Source: Candidatus Bacteroides merdavium (GTDB taxonomy: Bacteria > Bacteroidota > Bacteroidia > Bacteroidales > Bacteroidaceae). From it: a stretch of DNA of 59,535 bases. The position numbers and the translations under genes were made by a program. Shown one piece after another: positions 50,187-57,932 of the stretch. Positions within the stretch are counted from its first letter, which is position 1. The number at the start of each line of letters is the position of its first letter. The stretch spans positions 1-59,535 of the forward strand of contig DXAV01000069.1 of NCBI GenBank assembly GCA_019116805.1, read 5' to 3'. The notes beneath the pieces are model-generated. The model was not told the DNA's origin, ran no database searches, and was given only the letters and a program-made list of their open reading frames with translations.

Positions 50187-52091
50187 TCAGCGTACCGCTA
50201 TTTCTGCAAAGCCCATCGACTCGCCTTCCGTGACCATACGGACAGCTCTCAGATAAAGATAACGCGCATTGACGGGCGTGAAATAAACCGACTGCATCAC
50301 GGGATTGTTGCGGATGTTGGAGAATTCACCCGCCTTGACCACATGTACGTCCTGCCCGTCGGAACCGGCCACGGACAGTTCATAATGGGAAACCAACCCT
50401 TTGTTCGGCTCACCCTGGTCGGGCAGGAAGTGGAAGGAAGAGATGAAACGTTCACTGCCCAGGTCGATGGTCAGCAAACTGCCGTTGACAAAGCAGGTAG
50501 TCTTCTCATCACGGTCGGATGCTGCGGCAGCCTCCTCAGGCTTCACATCAGAAAGAGTGAAAGGAAGGCTCTGCATCCGGGTAGTCGGAACCGCGTCAAA
50601 GAGTTTGTCGGCATTTTCACCAGCGTCATATACTCCAATGTTGTTGATGCACAACGGGCCGCGCGCATCGGTAATGCGAATACGGATGCCGTCGGATACA
50701 ACGGAAGAGAAACGAAGGAGACGCTTGTAGCCGATGGTGGTAGTCTCTTCGTTCAGGACAACAGGCAGCCAGCTGCCCGAAGCGTCACGATACTCCACGG
50801 TGAAAGCCTTCACCCGTTGCCCCAAGGGTATGTATTCCTGCAAAAGCATACGGTTCATCCGCGTCGGAGAGGAAAAGGAGAACGTGATGTCGGCTGCCGT
50901 CACACTGTCGGCCGTAGCCCAATAGGTATCATAGTCATCATCCGTCATTGCAGAAGCCACATAATCACCGCCACGTTCATTGCTCACTTGAGGAACCATT
51001 CCGGCCACCAGGTTTGTCTCCAGTTCCTTCTGTATCATCTGATGGAAACGCACGGCATTGGCCGAATCAACCGGATGTATCAGGCCGTTCCTGTCCACGG
51101 GGAAATTCAGCAACAAGGTAGCGTTGTGTCCCACACTGCGATAATAAAGGTCAACCAGCTGTTCAGGAGTCTTCACTAGGCTGTCCTGCTCGGGATGATA
51201 GAACCATCCCGGACGGATGGAGACATCACACTCGGCTGCCACCCACTGGTTGCCGTCGGCATGGCCATACTGAAGCTCGTAACTCTTGTCATAACCGGGA
51301 TAGACTTCCCCCTTGCGAAGGAAAGACCAGTTGGTGGCGCCGGCAAAACCTTTTTCGTTGCCCACCCAGCGGCAACCGGGACCTCCATCGGAGAAAATAA
51401 CAGCTTGGGGTTGTATGCTGTCCAGCATCTCGTAAATGCGGGGATAGTTATAATAGTTACGGCGATCGATAGTACGCGTTTCCTTCGTTCCGCCATACCA
51501 TCCGTCACCTCCATTGGCTCCGTCGAACCAGACTTCGAACACCTCACCATAATTGGTCAACAAATCGCGCAACTGGGCATAGAAATAATCCAGATAAGCA
51601 GGGGTACCGTAATTGGCCTGATGACGATCCCACGGTGACAGATAAACTGCAAACTTCAAGCCGTATTTCTTGCAAGCGTCAGATAACTCGCGCACAATGT
51701 TTCCCTTACCGTTCTTATAGGGACTGCTCGCCACGCTGTAATCGGTTCCGGCAAACGGCCAAAGGCAAAAGCCGTCGTGATGCTTGGCCGTCAGAATAAC
51801 ACCTTTCATTCCGGCAGCGACCAGTGTCCTGGCCCATTGTTCACAATCCAGATGGGCAGGATTGAACATCTCCGCCGGCGTATCGCCATATCCCCATTCA
51901 CGGTCGTTGAATGTATTCAACCCGAAATGGATGAAGGCGTACGTCTCCATCTTCTGCCACTCCACCTGCTTGGGTTCGGGAAGCGGAAGAACCGGTTCGG
52001 GTGCCTTGACATGACTTGAAGAACAGGCGGACATCACAACTACAAGAAATACAGAAAGCCATAGGGCCGACAAAGGTTTATTGTTTTTCAT
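50187..52091 (-). CDS. GH29 alpha-L-fucosidase lipoprotein with C-terminal CBM32-like domains
   Basis: 634 residues from MKNNKPLSALWL; an earlier in-frame ATG at 52124 precedes the signal. Lipobox VVVMSAC puts it on a membrane surface. The GH29 barrel shows MKGVILTAKHHDGFCLWP, and VFEVWFDGANGG with the nucleophile Asp. Two discoidin-like beta-sandwiches follow (about 355-490 and 510-634), as in fucosidases with CBM32-type modules. It removes alpha-linked fucose, or possibly galactose in a minority of relatives. It follows the oxidoreductase gene after 29 bases and precedes array C and susC. Confidence 0.9.
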   Translation of the reverse strand: MKNNKPLSALWLSVFLVVVMSACSSSHVKAPEPVLPLPEPKQVEWQKMETYAFIHFGLNTFNDREWGYGDTPAEMFNPAHLDCEQWARTLVAAGMKGVILTAKHHDGFCLWPFAGTDYSVASSPYKNGKGNIVRELSDACKKYGLKFAVYLSPWDRHQANYGTPAYLDYFYAQLRDLLTNYGEVFEVWFDGANGGDGWYGGTKETRTIDRRNYYNYPRIYEMLDSIQPQAVIFSDGGPGCRWVGNEKGFAGATNWSFLRKGEVYPGYDKSYELQYGHADGNQWVAAECDVSIRPGWFYHPEQDSLVKTPEQLVDLYYRSVGHNATLLLNFPVDRNGLIHPVDSANAVRFHQMIQKELETNLVAGMVPQVSNERGGDYVASAMTDDDYDTYWATADSVTAADITFSFSSPTRMNRMLLQEYIPLGQRVKAFTVEYRDASGSWLPVVLNEETTTIGYKRLLRFSSVVSDGIRIRITDARGPLCINNIGVYDAGENADKLFDAVPTTRMQSLPFTLSDVKPEEAAAASDRDEKTTCFVNGSLLTIDLGSERFISSFHFLPDQGEPNKGLVSHYELSVAGSDGQDVHVVKAGEFSNIRNNPVMQSVYFTPVNARYLYLRAVRMVTEGESMGFAEIAVR

Positions 52092-52120
52092 ACAACATCT
52101 ATTATTTATTAGATTAATAT

Positions 52121-53263
52121 TCAAAATCTTTCATCCAAAGTAACCGTCCTCCGTTCCGCAATGGACAACTTGGACCAAGGAGTGACCGAAGTCCACAAGG
52201 CAAGATCGGCCAGTCCTGCGGGATAAGGCTCACCACCCCGAAGATCTTCTTCCAAGGCTTTCAACATCACATAATCCATCCCTTGATGGTGGGTATCCAC
52301 GTCCAGCGCTTCCCGCCCCCATTGCTTCCAGTAGGAATGTTCATAACGGTTGATATAAGTATCATCCGGTTCCCAGGATTCGTCTGGACTACTCCCTTCC
52401 ACATAAATCATCCGCCGGTCGCCCTGCCAGATACCCCGCGTACCCTGTATTTCAAAATCAAGGCTGCGCGGACGGGGCAAGGTGGTGTCATGCGTCAGCG
52501 AAAGCAATACGCCGCACTCCGTCTCCAGTTGCGTCACCACCACATCGCCCAATGTGATTTTCACATCGGAAGGACCTCCCAAATCACGGATACGCTGCCG
52601 CAATCCGGCAGGCTTGGAAGCAAAAGAAGCCAAAGACTTGAAACGGTCAGTACGCCCGATGCTTGCTATCAGACAAAGAGGAGCCAGGCCATGCGTAGGA
52701 TAAAGGTCACCGTTTTCTTCCTGGTAGAATCGGCTCCGCCAGACGCTTTCCGTCTTGTCACGGTTGCCCAGCGTTCCGTCATCGTCCAGCAACAGACGAC
52801 GTAAGTCGTGACGGTAACCGCCACGCATATAGACGATCTCGCCCAGTACACCGGCACGCACCAGATTGTAAACGGCCAGATTCTCGCGCATGAAGAGCGT
52901 ATTCTCCAACGGATAAACACGCTTTCCCGTCCGTTCGGCCAAGTCTATCAAAGGTTTGTATTCGTCCAGATAAAGACCGCCCTTTATTTCCAGGGCGACG
53001 TCGGCTCCATGCTCCACGCAATGAATGGCATGCTGCACATGGCACTGCCACGGCGAAGCCACGAACACCAGATCGGGAGTCTGCTCCTCCAGCATGTTCA
53101 GATAGTCATGCTCTCCACGATTATAGCAGGCCACATCGGGCATACCGACATCCTCCATACCGGGATCGGCACAGGCCAATATCCGGAAACCGGGAATGTG
53201 ACGTAACAAACGGAGCAACTGCATGCCCCTATAACCCACGCCTATAAATGCTGTCTTTATCAT
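52121..53263 (-). CDS. Gfo/Idh/MocA-family oxidoreductase
   Basis: 380 residues from MIKTAFIGVGYRGMQLLR; an upstream extension to 53362 has no family similarity. The N-terminal Rossmann fold has the dinucleotide motif G-x-G-x-R-G and VASPWQCHVQHAIHCVEHG with the EIKGG segment in place of the usual EKP. The C-terminal alpha/beta domain follows. No signal peptide, so it acts in the cytoplasm, where family members oxidise or isomerise sugars with NAD(P). Here it may process a released sugar, such as a fucose or uronic acid derivative; that is inference from its GH29 neighbour. Confidence 0.88.
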   Translation of the reverse strand: MIKTAFIGVGYRGMQLLRLLRHIPGFRILACADPGMEDVGMPDVACYNRGEHDYLNMLEEQTPDLVFVASPWQCHVQHAIHCVEHGADVALEIKGGLYLDEYKPLIDLAERTGKRVYPLENTLFMRENLAVYNLVRAGVLGEIVYMRGGYRHDLRRLLLDDDGTLGNRDKTESVWRSRFYQEENGDLYPTHGLAPLCLIASIGRTDRFKSLASFASKPAGLRQRIRDLGGPSDVKITLGDVVVTQLETECGVLLSLTHDTTLPRPRSLDFEIQGTRGIWQGDRRMIYVEGSSPDESWEPDDTYINRYEHSYWKQWGREALDVDTHHQGMDYVMLKALEEDLRGGEPYPAGLADLALWTSVTPWSKLSIAERRTVTLDERF

Positions 53264-53307
53264 AATACCATCTATTGCTCTATTTTCCACACAGCGGAAA
53301 CCTGTGT

Positions 53308-53338
53308 CAAAGATACAGGTTTCTGCGACATACACCAA
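53308..53338 (-). promoter_or_regulatory. Promoter of the oxidoreductase-GH29 operon
   Basis: Minus strand TTG (53338-53336), 20 bases, TATCTTTG (53315-53308), 44 bases before the ATG at 53263. Confidence 0.75.
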
Positions 53339-53370
53339 ACAGAATGGAGGGCAGTTAAGCAAATATTTTG

Positions 53371-53378
53371 TATCTTTG
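53371..53378 (+). promoter_or_regulatory. -7 element of the SlyD-like gene
   Basis: TATCTTTG, 52 bases before the ATG at 53431. No TTG at the expected distance. Confidence 0.45.
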
Positions 53379-53430
53379 CCACCCCGAAACAGACAGATTA
53401 TTCACTTAAACAACGATTTATAATAAGAAG

Positions 53431-53994
53431 ATGGAAACAAACAAGTACATTACCGTAGCTTACAAGCTATACACCGTTGAAGACGGAGAACGTGATTTCA
53501 CGGAAGAAGCTACCGCAGAGCACCCTTTCCAATTCATCTCGGGACTGGGACTGACGCTGGAAGCTTTCGAGAACCAATTGAAAGATCTGAAAGCCGGTGA
53601 CAAATTCGACTTCACCATCGCCAGTGCCGATGCTTACGGCGAATATGACGAAGACCACATCATCGACCTGCCCAAGGAGATTTTCCTTATTGATGGAAAA
53701 TTCGACGATACACGCATCAAGGAAGGTGCGGTCGTTCCCCTCATGACTGCAGAAGGACAGCACATCAACGGCAGTGTCGTAGAAGTGAAGGACGATGTTG
53801 TAGTGATGGACATGAACCACCCTTTGGCCGGATGCGACCTGAACTTTGTAGGTGAAGTGGTGACCAACCGTCCGGCTACCAACGAAGAATTGGCCGAAAT
53901 GGCACGGATGATGAGCGGCGGTTGCGGATGCAGCTGCGACAGTTGCGGAGGCGGATGCGGCGACCACGATTGTGGCGACGGCTGCTGCCACTAA
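53431..53994 (+). CDS. SlyD-like FKBP peptidyl-prolyl isomerase with Cys/His-rich tail
   Basis: 187 residues, no signal peptide. The FKBP core (about 1-70 and 120-145) with FQFISGLGLTLEAFENQL and AYGEYDEDHIIDLPKE is split by an insert-in-flap domain (about 72-125), as in SlyD. The C-terminus from about residue 162 is almost only Gly, Cys, Asp and His (nine Cys, three His in 25 residues), a likely site for nickel, zinc or copper. Known SlyD proteins fold proteins and deliver nickel to hydrogenase. Monocistronic, facing the desulfidase gene across a perfect 31-bp inverted repeat. Confidence 0.93.
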   Translation: METNKYITVAYKLYTVEDGERDFTEEATAEHPFQFISGLGLTLEAFENQLKDLKAGDKFDFTIASADAYGEYDEDHIIDLPKEIFLIDGKFDDTRIKEGAVVPLMTAEGQHINGSVVEVKDDVVVMDMNHPLAGCDLNFVGEVVTNRPATNEELAEMARMMSGGCGCSCDSCGGGCGDHDCGDGCCH

Positions 53995-54000
53995 TCAATA

Positions 54001-54091
54001 AAAACAGAAAATGAGGAATGGAGAAATTCCTATTTGTGTATTCAAAATAAAAAAACACTCAGGAATTTCTCCATTCCTCATTTTCTGTTTT
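54001..54091. terminator. Bidirectional terminator: perfect 31-bp inverted repeat
   Basis: Bases 54001-54031 are the exact reverse complement of 54061-54091, with a 29-base loop. The stem starts AAAACAGAAAATGAGGAATG, so transcripts from either side end the hairpin with a T-rich strand. It lies directly between two convergent stop codons (53994 and 54092). Confidence 0.85.
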
Positions 54092-55375
54092 TCATTTACT
54101 CGTCATGATGTCAAGCACCAGTTTATCTGTCTCATTCATTCCCTGAGACCCAATCTTGGTCAAGTTACGTATGCTTTGGTCCACATCCTTATCGATAATA
54201 CCTTCCACAGAAGTGACGCAACGATTTTCCATCGCCATAATGGCGGAAAGGACTGCAGTCGATACGCCGGTAGTCACTTTCAGAGCACAACTTGGCTTGG
54301 CTCCGTCACAAATCATACCTGTCAGATTGGCTATCATGTTCTGTACGGCATAAGTAATCTGCTCGTACGTGCCTCCCATCAACCAAGTAATACCGCAACT
54401 GGATCCCGTAGCAGCAACCACGCAGCCACACAAAGCAGACAGACGTCCCAAGCTTTCCTTAATATAGATAACAGTCAGATGGCTTAACATCAAAGCACGT
54501 ATCAGTTCTTCTTCCGACTTGCCGTTCTCTTCAGCATATACCACCACGGGAAGCGTGGCTGAAATTCCCTGGTTACCACTGCCCGAGTTGCTCATCACCG
54601 GTATCATAGCACCGGCCATACGCGCGTCACAGGCTCCCGATGTATAAGAAAGGATGTGGGAAAAGACACTGTCGCCCATAATCTTATGTTCATAGGTACC
54701 GCGAAGCATCTTACCAAGCCCATGACCATAATTACCTGTAAAAGACTGCTCGGCAGCCGCCTTGTTCAATCGGGCGGTATCAAGGATAAAACGGATTTCG
54801 TCCAACGGGGTAGTCATCGCGAAATCAAATACCTTGCGGAAGGTCAACTCTGGAACTGTTTCTTCCTCCTCATCACCTCCTACCGCCTGCTTGTCGAGCA
54901 GGACGTTCCCATTGCGTGCCACATAGACAAACGACGTATGTCCACCGGCAATAACAGCCGTTGCATGGTCTTGCCCGGCCTCACAGCACACCTCTATATA
55001 TAGCTTCTCGCTGATATCGGGCTTCAGCGCAATGGAGATACGCTTCTCATCGATGAAACACTTTCCGGCTTCCACCGCCGCAGGGGTACAATCCTTCAAC
55101 ACTTCCAATTGGTATTCCGATTTTCCTATCAAAACACCTAAAGCTATGGCGATTGGCAAACCAATCATTCCCGTACCAGGGATGCCTACTCCCATCGCAT
55201 TCTTCAAAATGTTGGCACTGAGCCATACACTTACCTTCTCAGGCCTAACGCCCAACGTTTCCGTCGCCTTGGCCACACACAGAGCTACGGCAATCGGCTC
55301 TGTACATCCAATGGCCGGAACCACTTCCCGCTTCACAAGGGCTATAATCTGTTGTCTTTCTGTATCGTTTATCAT
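54092..55375 (-). CDS. CyuA/YhaM-type L-cysteine desulfidase or L-serine dehydratase
   Basis: 427 residues from MINDTERQQIIAL; a longer frame would start upstream of the promoter. It fits the UPF0597/YhaM family throughout: GCTEPIAVALCVAKA near residue 22, then GIPGTGMIGLPIAIALG, SNSGSGNQGISATLPV near 265 and CGCVVAATGSSCGITWLMGG near 320. Conserved cysteines (near 22, 318, 320, 332) should hold a 4Fe-4S cluster. Relatives release ammonia, pyruvate and sulfide from cysteine or deaminate serine in the cytoplasm; the substrate here is not determined. Single gene with its own promoter. Confidence 0.88.
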   Translation of the reverse strand: MINDTERQQIIALVKREVVPAIGCTEPIAVALCVAKATETLGVRPEKVSVWLSANILKNAMGVGIPGTGMIGLPIAIALGVLIGKSEYQLEVLKDCTPAAVEAGKCFIDEKRISIALKPDISEKLYIEVCCEAGQDHATAVIAGGHTSFVYVARNGNVLLDKQAVGGDEEEETVPELTFRKVFDFAMTTPLDEIRFILDTARLNKAAAEQSFTGNYGHGLGKMLRGTYEHKIMGDSVFSHILSYTSGACDARMAGAMIPVMSNSGSGNQGISATLPVVVYAEENGKSEEELIRALMLSHLTVIYIKESLGRLSALCGCVVAATGSSCGITWLMGGTYEQITYAVQNMIANLTGMICDGAKPSCALKVTTGVSTAVLSAIMAMENRCVTSVEGIIDKDVDQSIRNLTKIGSQGMNETDKLVLDIMTSK

Positions 55376-55399
55376 TCTGTCACTTGATTTAAGTTCTTG

Positions 55400-55429
55400 C
55401 AAAGGTATGAAAAAGGTTTTATCAAACAA
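55400..55429 (-). promoter_or_regulatory. Promoter of the desulfidase gene
   Basis: Minus strand TTG (55429-55427), 19 bases, TACCTTTG (55407-55400), 24 bases before the ATG at 55375. Confidence 0.75.
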
Positions 55430-55486
55430 ATAGTCATGAAGCTTATTAAATATCCTGCTTCATTTTCCTATCTCCAAAAAGAAATG

Positions 55487-55494
55487 TAACTTTG
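55487..55494 (+). promoter_or_regulatory. -7 element of the PCMD lipoprotein-barrel operon
   Basis: TAACTTTG, 28 bases before the ATG at 55523. T-rich -33 region without TTG. Confidence 0.5.
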
Positions 55495-55522
55495 TAGCCA
55501 GCTCATTTATGATATTATTTTT

Positions 55523-56686
55523 ATGAAAGTCAAACAATTATTATCTTACTTTCTGTTGACAGCCACATTGTTCTCCTGCATACAGGACGAAGCATTGAAT
55601 GTTGAAGCGGCTATAGATGCATGTACAGGAACTGACGTACAGTTCACCAACACGATCAACAACAACCGGGGTTTCAACATTTATGTTAACAAAGGCGCTG
55701 ATCTTTCCCAACAGACGCTGACATTCACCATCCCCCAAGGAGCTACTATAGAATCATCTGCTTCAGCTGAAGGCGATAGTGATTTCGTTAAAAATGAAAA
55801 CGGAACTTACACTGCCACCCTCAATTTCGACAATGACAATCATACCCGGCAGGTGACGGTTACTTCGGAAGACAAATCCAACAGCGTGGAATACCAGATT
55901 TGCGTCATCCTAATGGAACTGCCTACCCGTTACCACTTCGAACGCCTGCAGAACAGCAACGAATCCTACCATATCCTGCTAGAAGAAGAACCGGTGACCT
56001 CCGACGGCCTGCTTCACACCCTTCAATGGTGTAGCGGCAATCCGGGATATGAACTGACCAAAGTAGCCAGTACCCCACAGGAATATCCAACCGCACAAGC
56101 CGATGAAGGTTATATAGGCAAATGTGTAAAACTACAGACACTCAGCACAGGCAGTTTCGGTGCCATGGTAGGTATGCACATTGCCGCAGGCAATCTGTTC
56201 ATAGGTTCGTTCGACCTGAGCAGCGCCCTCACCAATGCTCCTGCAGCCACCCATTTCGGTGTGCAATTCTACAAAACGCCCTCCCGCTTGAAAGGCTATT
56301 ATAAATTCAAACGGGGAGAAGTTTATACCGAAGACGGTGAAACCGTAAACGGCAAGCAAGACTCATTCGACATCTACGCCATCCTATATGAAGCTGAAGA
56401 CAATGCCTTCATGCTTGACGGGAGCAATGCCTTAACCGACCCAAGCATCGTCTTAATAGCCCGTATTGACCAAGCTGATGCCATGGAAACCGATACATGG
56501 AAAGTTTTCGACCTTCCCTTTGAAAAGCAAAACGGAAAGAGTGTCAACGCGCAGAAGCTGGCGGACGGCAAATACAAACTAGGAATTGTATTCTCGTCGA
56601 GCATCGGCGGTGCCTACTTCAAAGGCTCTGTAGGAAGCACCCTTTATGTGGACGAAGTGGAACTGATTTGTGAAGAAGACCAATGA
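55523..56686 (+). CDS. PCMD-domain lipoprotein
   Basis: 387 residues. Signal with lipobox LFSC at Cys19. An N-terminal beta-sandwich (about 35-130), rich in Asn and Thr, precedes the C-terminal PCMD domain (putative carbohydrate metabolism domain, about 150-385). That domain shows FIGSFDLSS, HFGVQFYKTPSRLKGYYKFKRGE and YDAILYE-type strands ending VDEVELI. The fold is jelly-roll-like and thought to bind glycans; no enzyme residues are evident. Its stop overlaps the start of the beta-barrel gene (ATGA at 56683-56686), so the two proteins are probably made together and act together at the outer membrane. Confidence 0.85.
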   Translation: MKVKQLLSYFLLTATLFSCIQDEALNVEAAIDACTGTDVQFTNTINNNRGFNIYVNKGADLSQQTLTFTIPQGATIESSASAEGDSDFVKNENGTYTATLNFDNDNHTRQVTVTSEDKSNSVEYQICVILMELPTRYHFERLQNSNESYHILLEEEPVTSDGLLHTLQWCSGNPGYELTKVASTPQEYPTAQADEGYIGKCVKLQTLSTGSFGAMVGMHIAAGNLFIGSFDLSSALTNAPAATHFGVQFYKTPSRLKGYYKFKRGEVYTEDGETVNGKQDSFDIYAILYEAEDNAFMLDGSNALTDPSIVLIARIDQADAMETDTWKVFDLPFEKQNGKSVNAQKLADGKYKLGIVFSSSIGGAYFKGSVGSTLYVDEVELICEEDQ

Positions 56687-57510
56687 ATAATATGAAATGT
56701 AAAAATATGATAAACAATAGACTATCCCATCACATAGCAATATTATCTCTCATATTCCTGCTAGCAGGTACGAAACTCTCTGCACAGGAAGACAGGAACC
56801 AAGGTATCATCCAGTCCTATCTGCGAGGATGGGAATATGCGCTGAAAGCTGGGTTCAGCATCGGAGGTACTTCCCCCCTACCACTTCCTCAAGAAATCAG
56901 AACCATCAATGGCTATACACCCGGGGGAGTAGCTATCTCCATCGAAGGAAATACAACGAAATGGTTCGATGAAAAGAAAAAATGGGGTATCACCTTGGGA
57001 GTACGGCTAGAAAGCAAAAAAATGACAACCGACGCCGGCGTGAAGAACTACCACATGGAGATTATCAATGCAGACAACGGCAAACCTCTCGCCGGCCTCT
57101 GGACAGGAAATGTCAAAACCAAAGTGAACAACTCCTACCTTACCGTCCCCATTCTGGCCAATTATAAGATTAGTAACCGCTGGAAACTGGTCGCAGGTCC
57201 CTACTTCTCTTATATGATAGACGGTAACTTCAACGGCCACGTCTATGAAGGTCATCTCCGTACACCCGATGCCACGGGACAACGTGTTGACTTCACCGGC
57301 GAAAGCATTGCTACTTATGATTTTTCCAACGATCTGCGCAAATTCCAGTGGGGCGTACAGGTAGGCGGTGAATGGCGTGCCTTCAAGCATCTGAATGTTT
57401 ATGCCGACCTGACCTGGGGACTGAATGACATCTTCCAGAAAGACTTCCAGACCATCACCTTCGCCATGTATCCCATTTATCTGAACGTAGGGTTCGGATA
57501 TTCATTCTGA
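56683..57510 (+). CDS. Outer membrane beta-barrel protein (porin-like)
   Basis: 275 residues. A signal peptide (AILSLIFLLAGTKLSAQ, about 19-35) is followed by alternating-polarity strands such as YALKAGFSIGG, WGITLGVRLES, YLTVPILANYKI, KLVAGPYFSYMI and a final YLNVGFGYSF ending in aromatic Phe, typical of PorT/OmpW-type small barrels. The start overlapping the PCMD stop is used; ATGs 3 and 8 codons later are possible. Function unknown; by context it may be a partner of the PCMD lipoprotein. A hairpin at 57538-57613 follows. Confidence 0.82.
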   Translation: MNNMKCKNMINNRLSHHIAILSLIFLLAGTKLSAQEDRNQGIIQSYLRGWEYALKAGFSIGGTSPLPLPQEIRTINGYTPGGVAISIEGNTTKWFDEKKKWGITLGVRLESKKMTTDAGVKNYHMEIINADNGKPLAGLWTGNVKTKVNNSYLTVPILANYKISNRWKLVAGPYFSYMIDGNFNGHVYEGHLRTPDATGQRVDFTGESIATYDFSNDLRKFQWGVQVGGEWRAFKHLNVYADLTWGLNDIFQKDFQTITFAMYPIYLNVGFGYSF

Positions 57511-57537
57511 TCAGAACCTGCACCAACAATAATCCAA

Positions 57538-57613
57538 CAAAGTCCTACGGGCTGTCGCATATAGTATAAAATATATACAATGCGTGCGCCAGTCCGAAGG
57601 ACTTTGCCTTTTC
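57538..57613 (+). terminator. Hairpin terminator of the PCMD-barrel operon
   Basis: CAAAGTCCT (57538-57546) pairs with AGGACTTTG (57598-57606), with a CGCAT/ATGCG stem and an AT-rich palindrome in the large loop, followed by CCTTTTCTT. Confidence 0.55.
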
Positions 57614-57678
57614 TTCCCCCTTCCAATACCCATCAAATCAGAAAACCAGCTAATTCATTGATAAACAGGTATTATTTT

Positions 57679-57806
57679 TTCAGGTAGCTTTCCGCTAAAA
57701 CCTGAATACTTTTCAGGTCCGCACCTGAAAGGTCTTCAGGTAGGGCCTGAAAGGCTTTCAGGCAGAACCTGAAAAGGTTTCAGGTACTACCTGAAAAACG
57801 CCTGAA
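57679..57806. repeat. Palindromic array D (half-sites every 11 bp)
   Basis: CCTGAA occurs at 57701, 57724, 57746, 57768, 57790 and 57801, and its inverse TTCAGG at 57679, 57712, 57735, 57757 and 57779. Between 57701 and 57790 the two orientations alternate every 11 or 12 bases, giving full palindromes with a 22-23 bp period. It fills the gap between convergent genes and encodes nothing. Confidence 0.9.
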
Positions 57807-57876
57807 AATCAAACGGACATTTATTCCGTCCGACATCATTCATTTTTCATGACATAAGAAAGCTCTAAAAAAGGGA

Positions 57877-57912
57877 ATAAAAAAAGCTGCTCCGATGAGA
57901 GAAGCAGCTTTT
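57877..57912 (-). terminator. Terminator of the calycin-like/PCMD gene
   Basis: AAAAGCTGCT (57882-57891) pairs with AGCAGCTTTT (57903-57912), with a T run on the minus strand, 20 bases past the stop at 57933. Confidence 0.9.
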
Positions 57913-57932
57913 GCAATTCCATTGAAGTAGGA

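Noticed and set aside
54001..54091. Invertible promoter flanked by inverted repeats
   Set aside because: The 29-base loop is too short to hold a promoter, both flanking genes converge on it, and no recombinase gene is near. A terminator explains it better.
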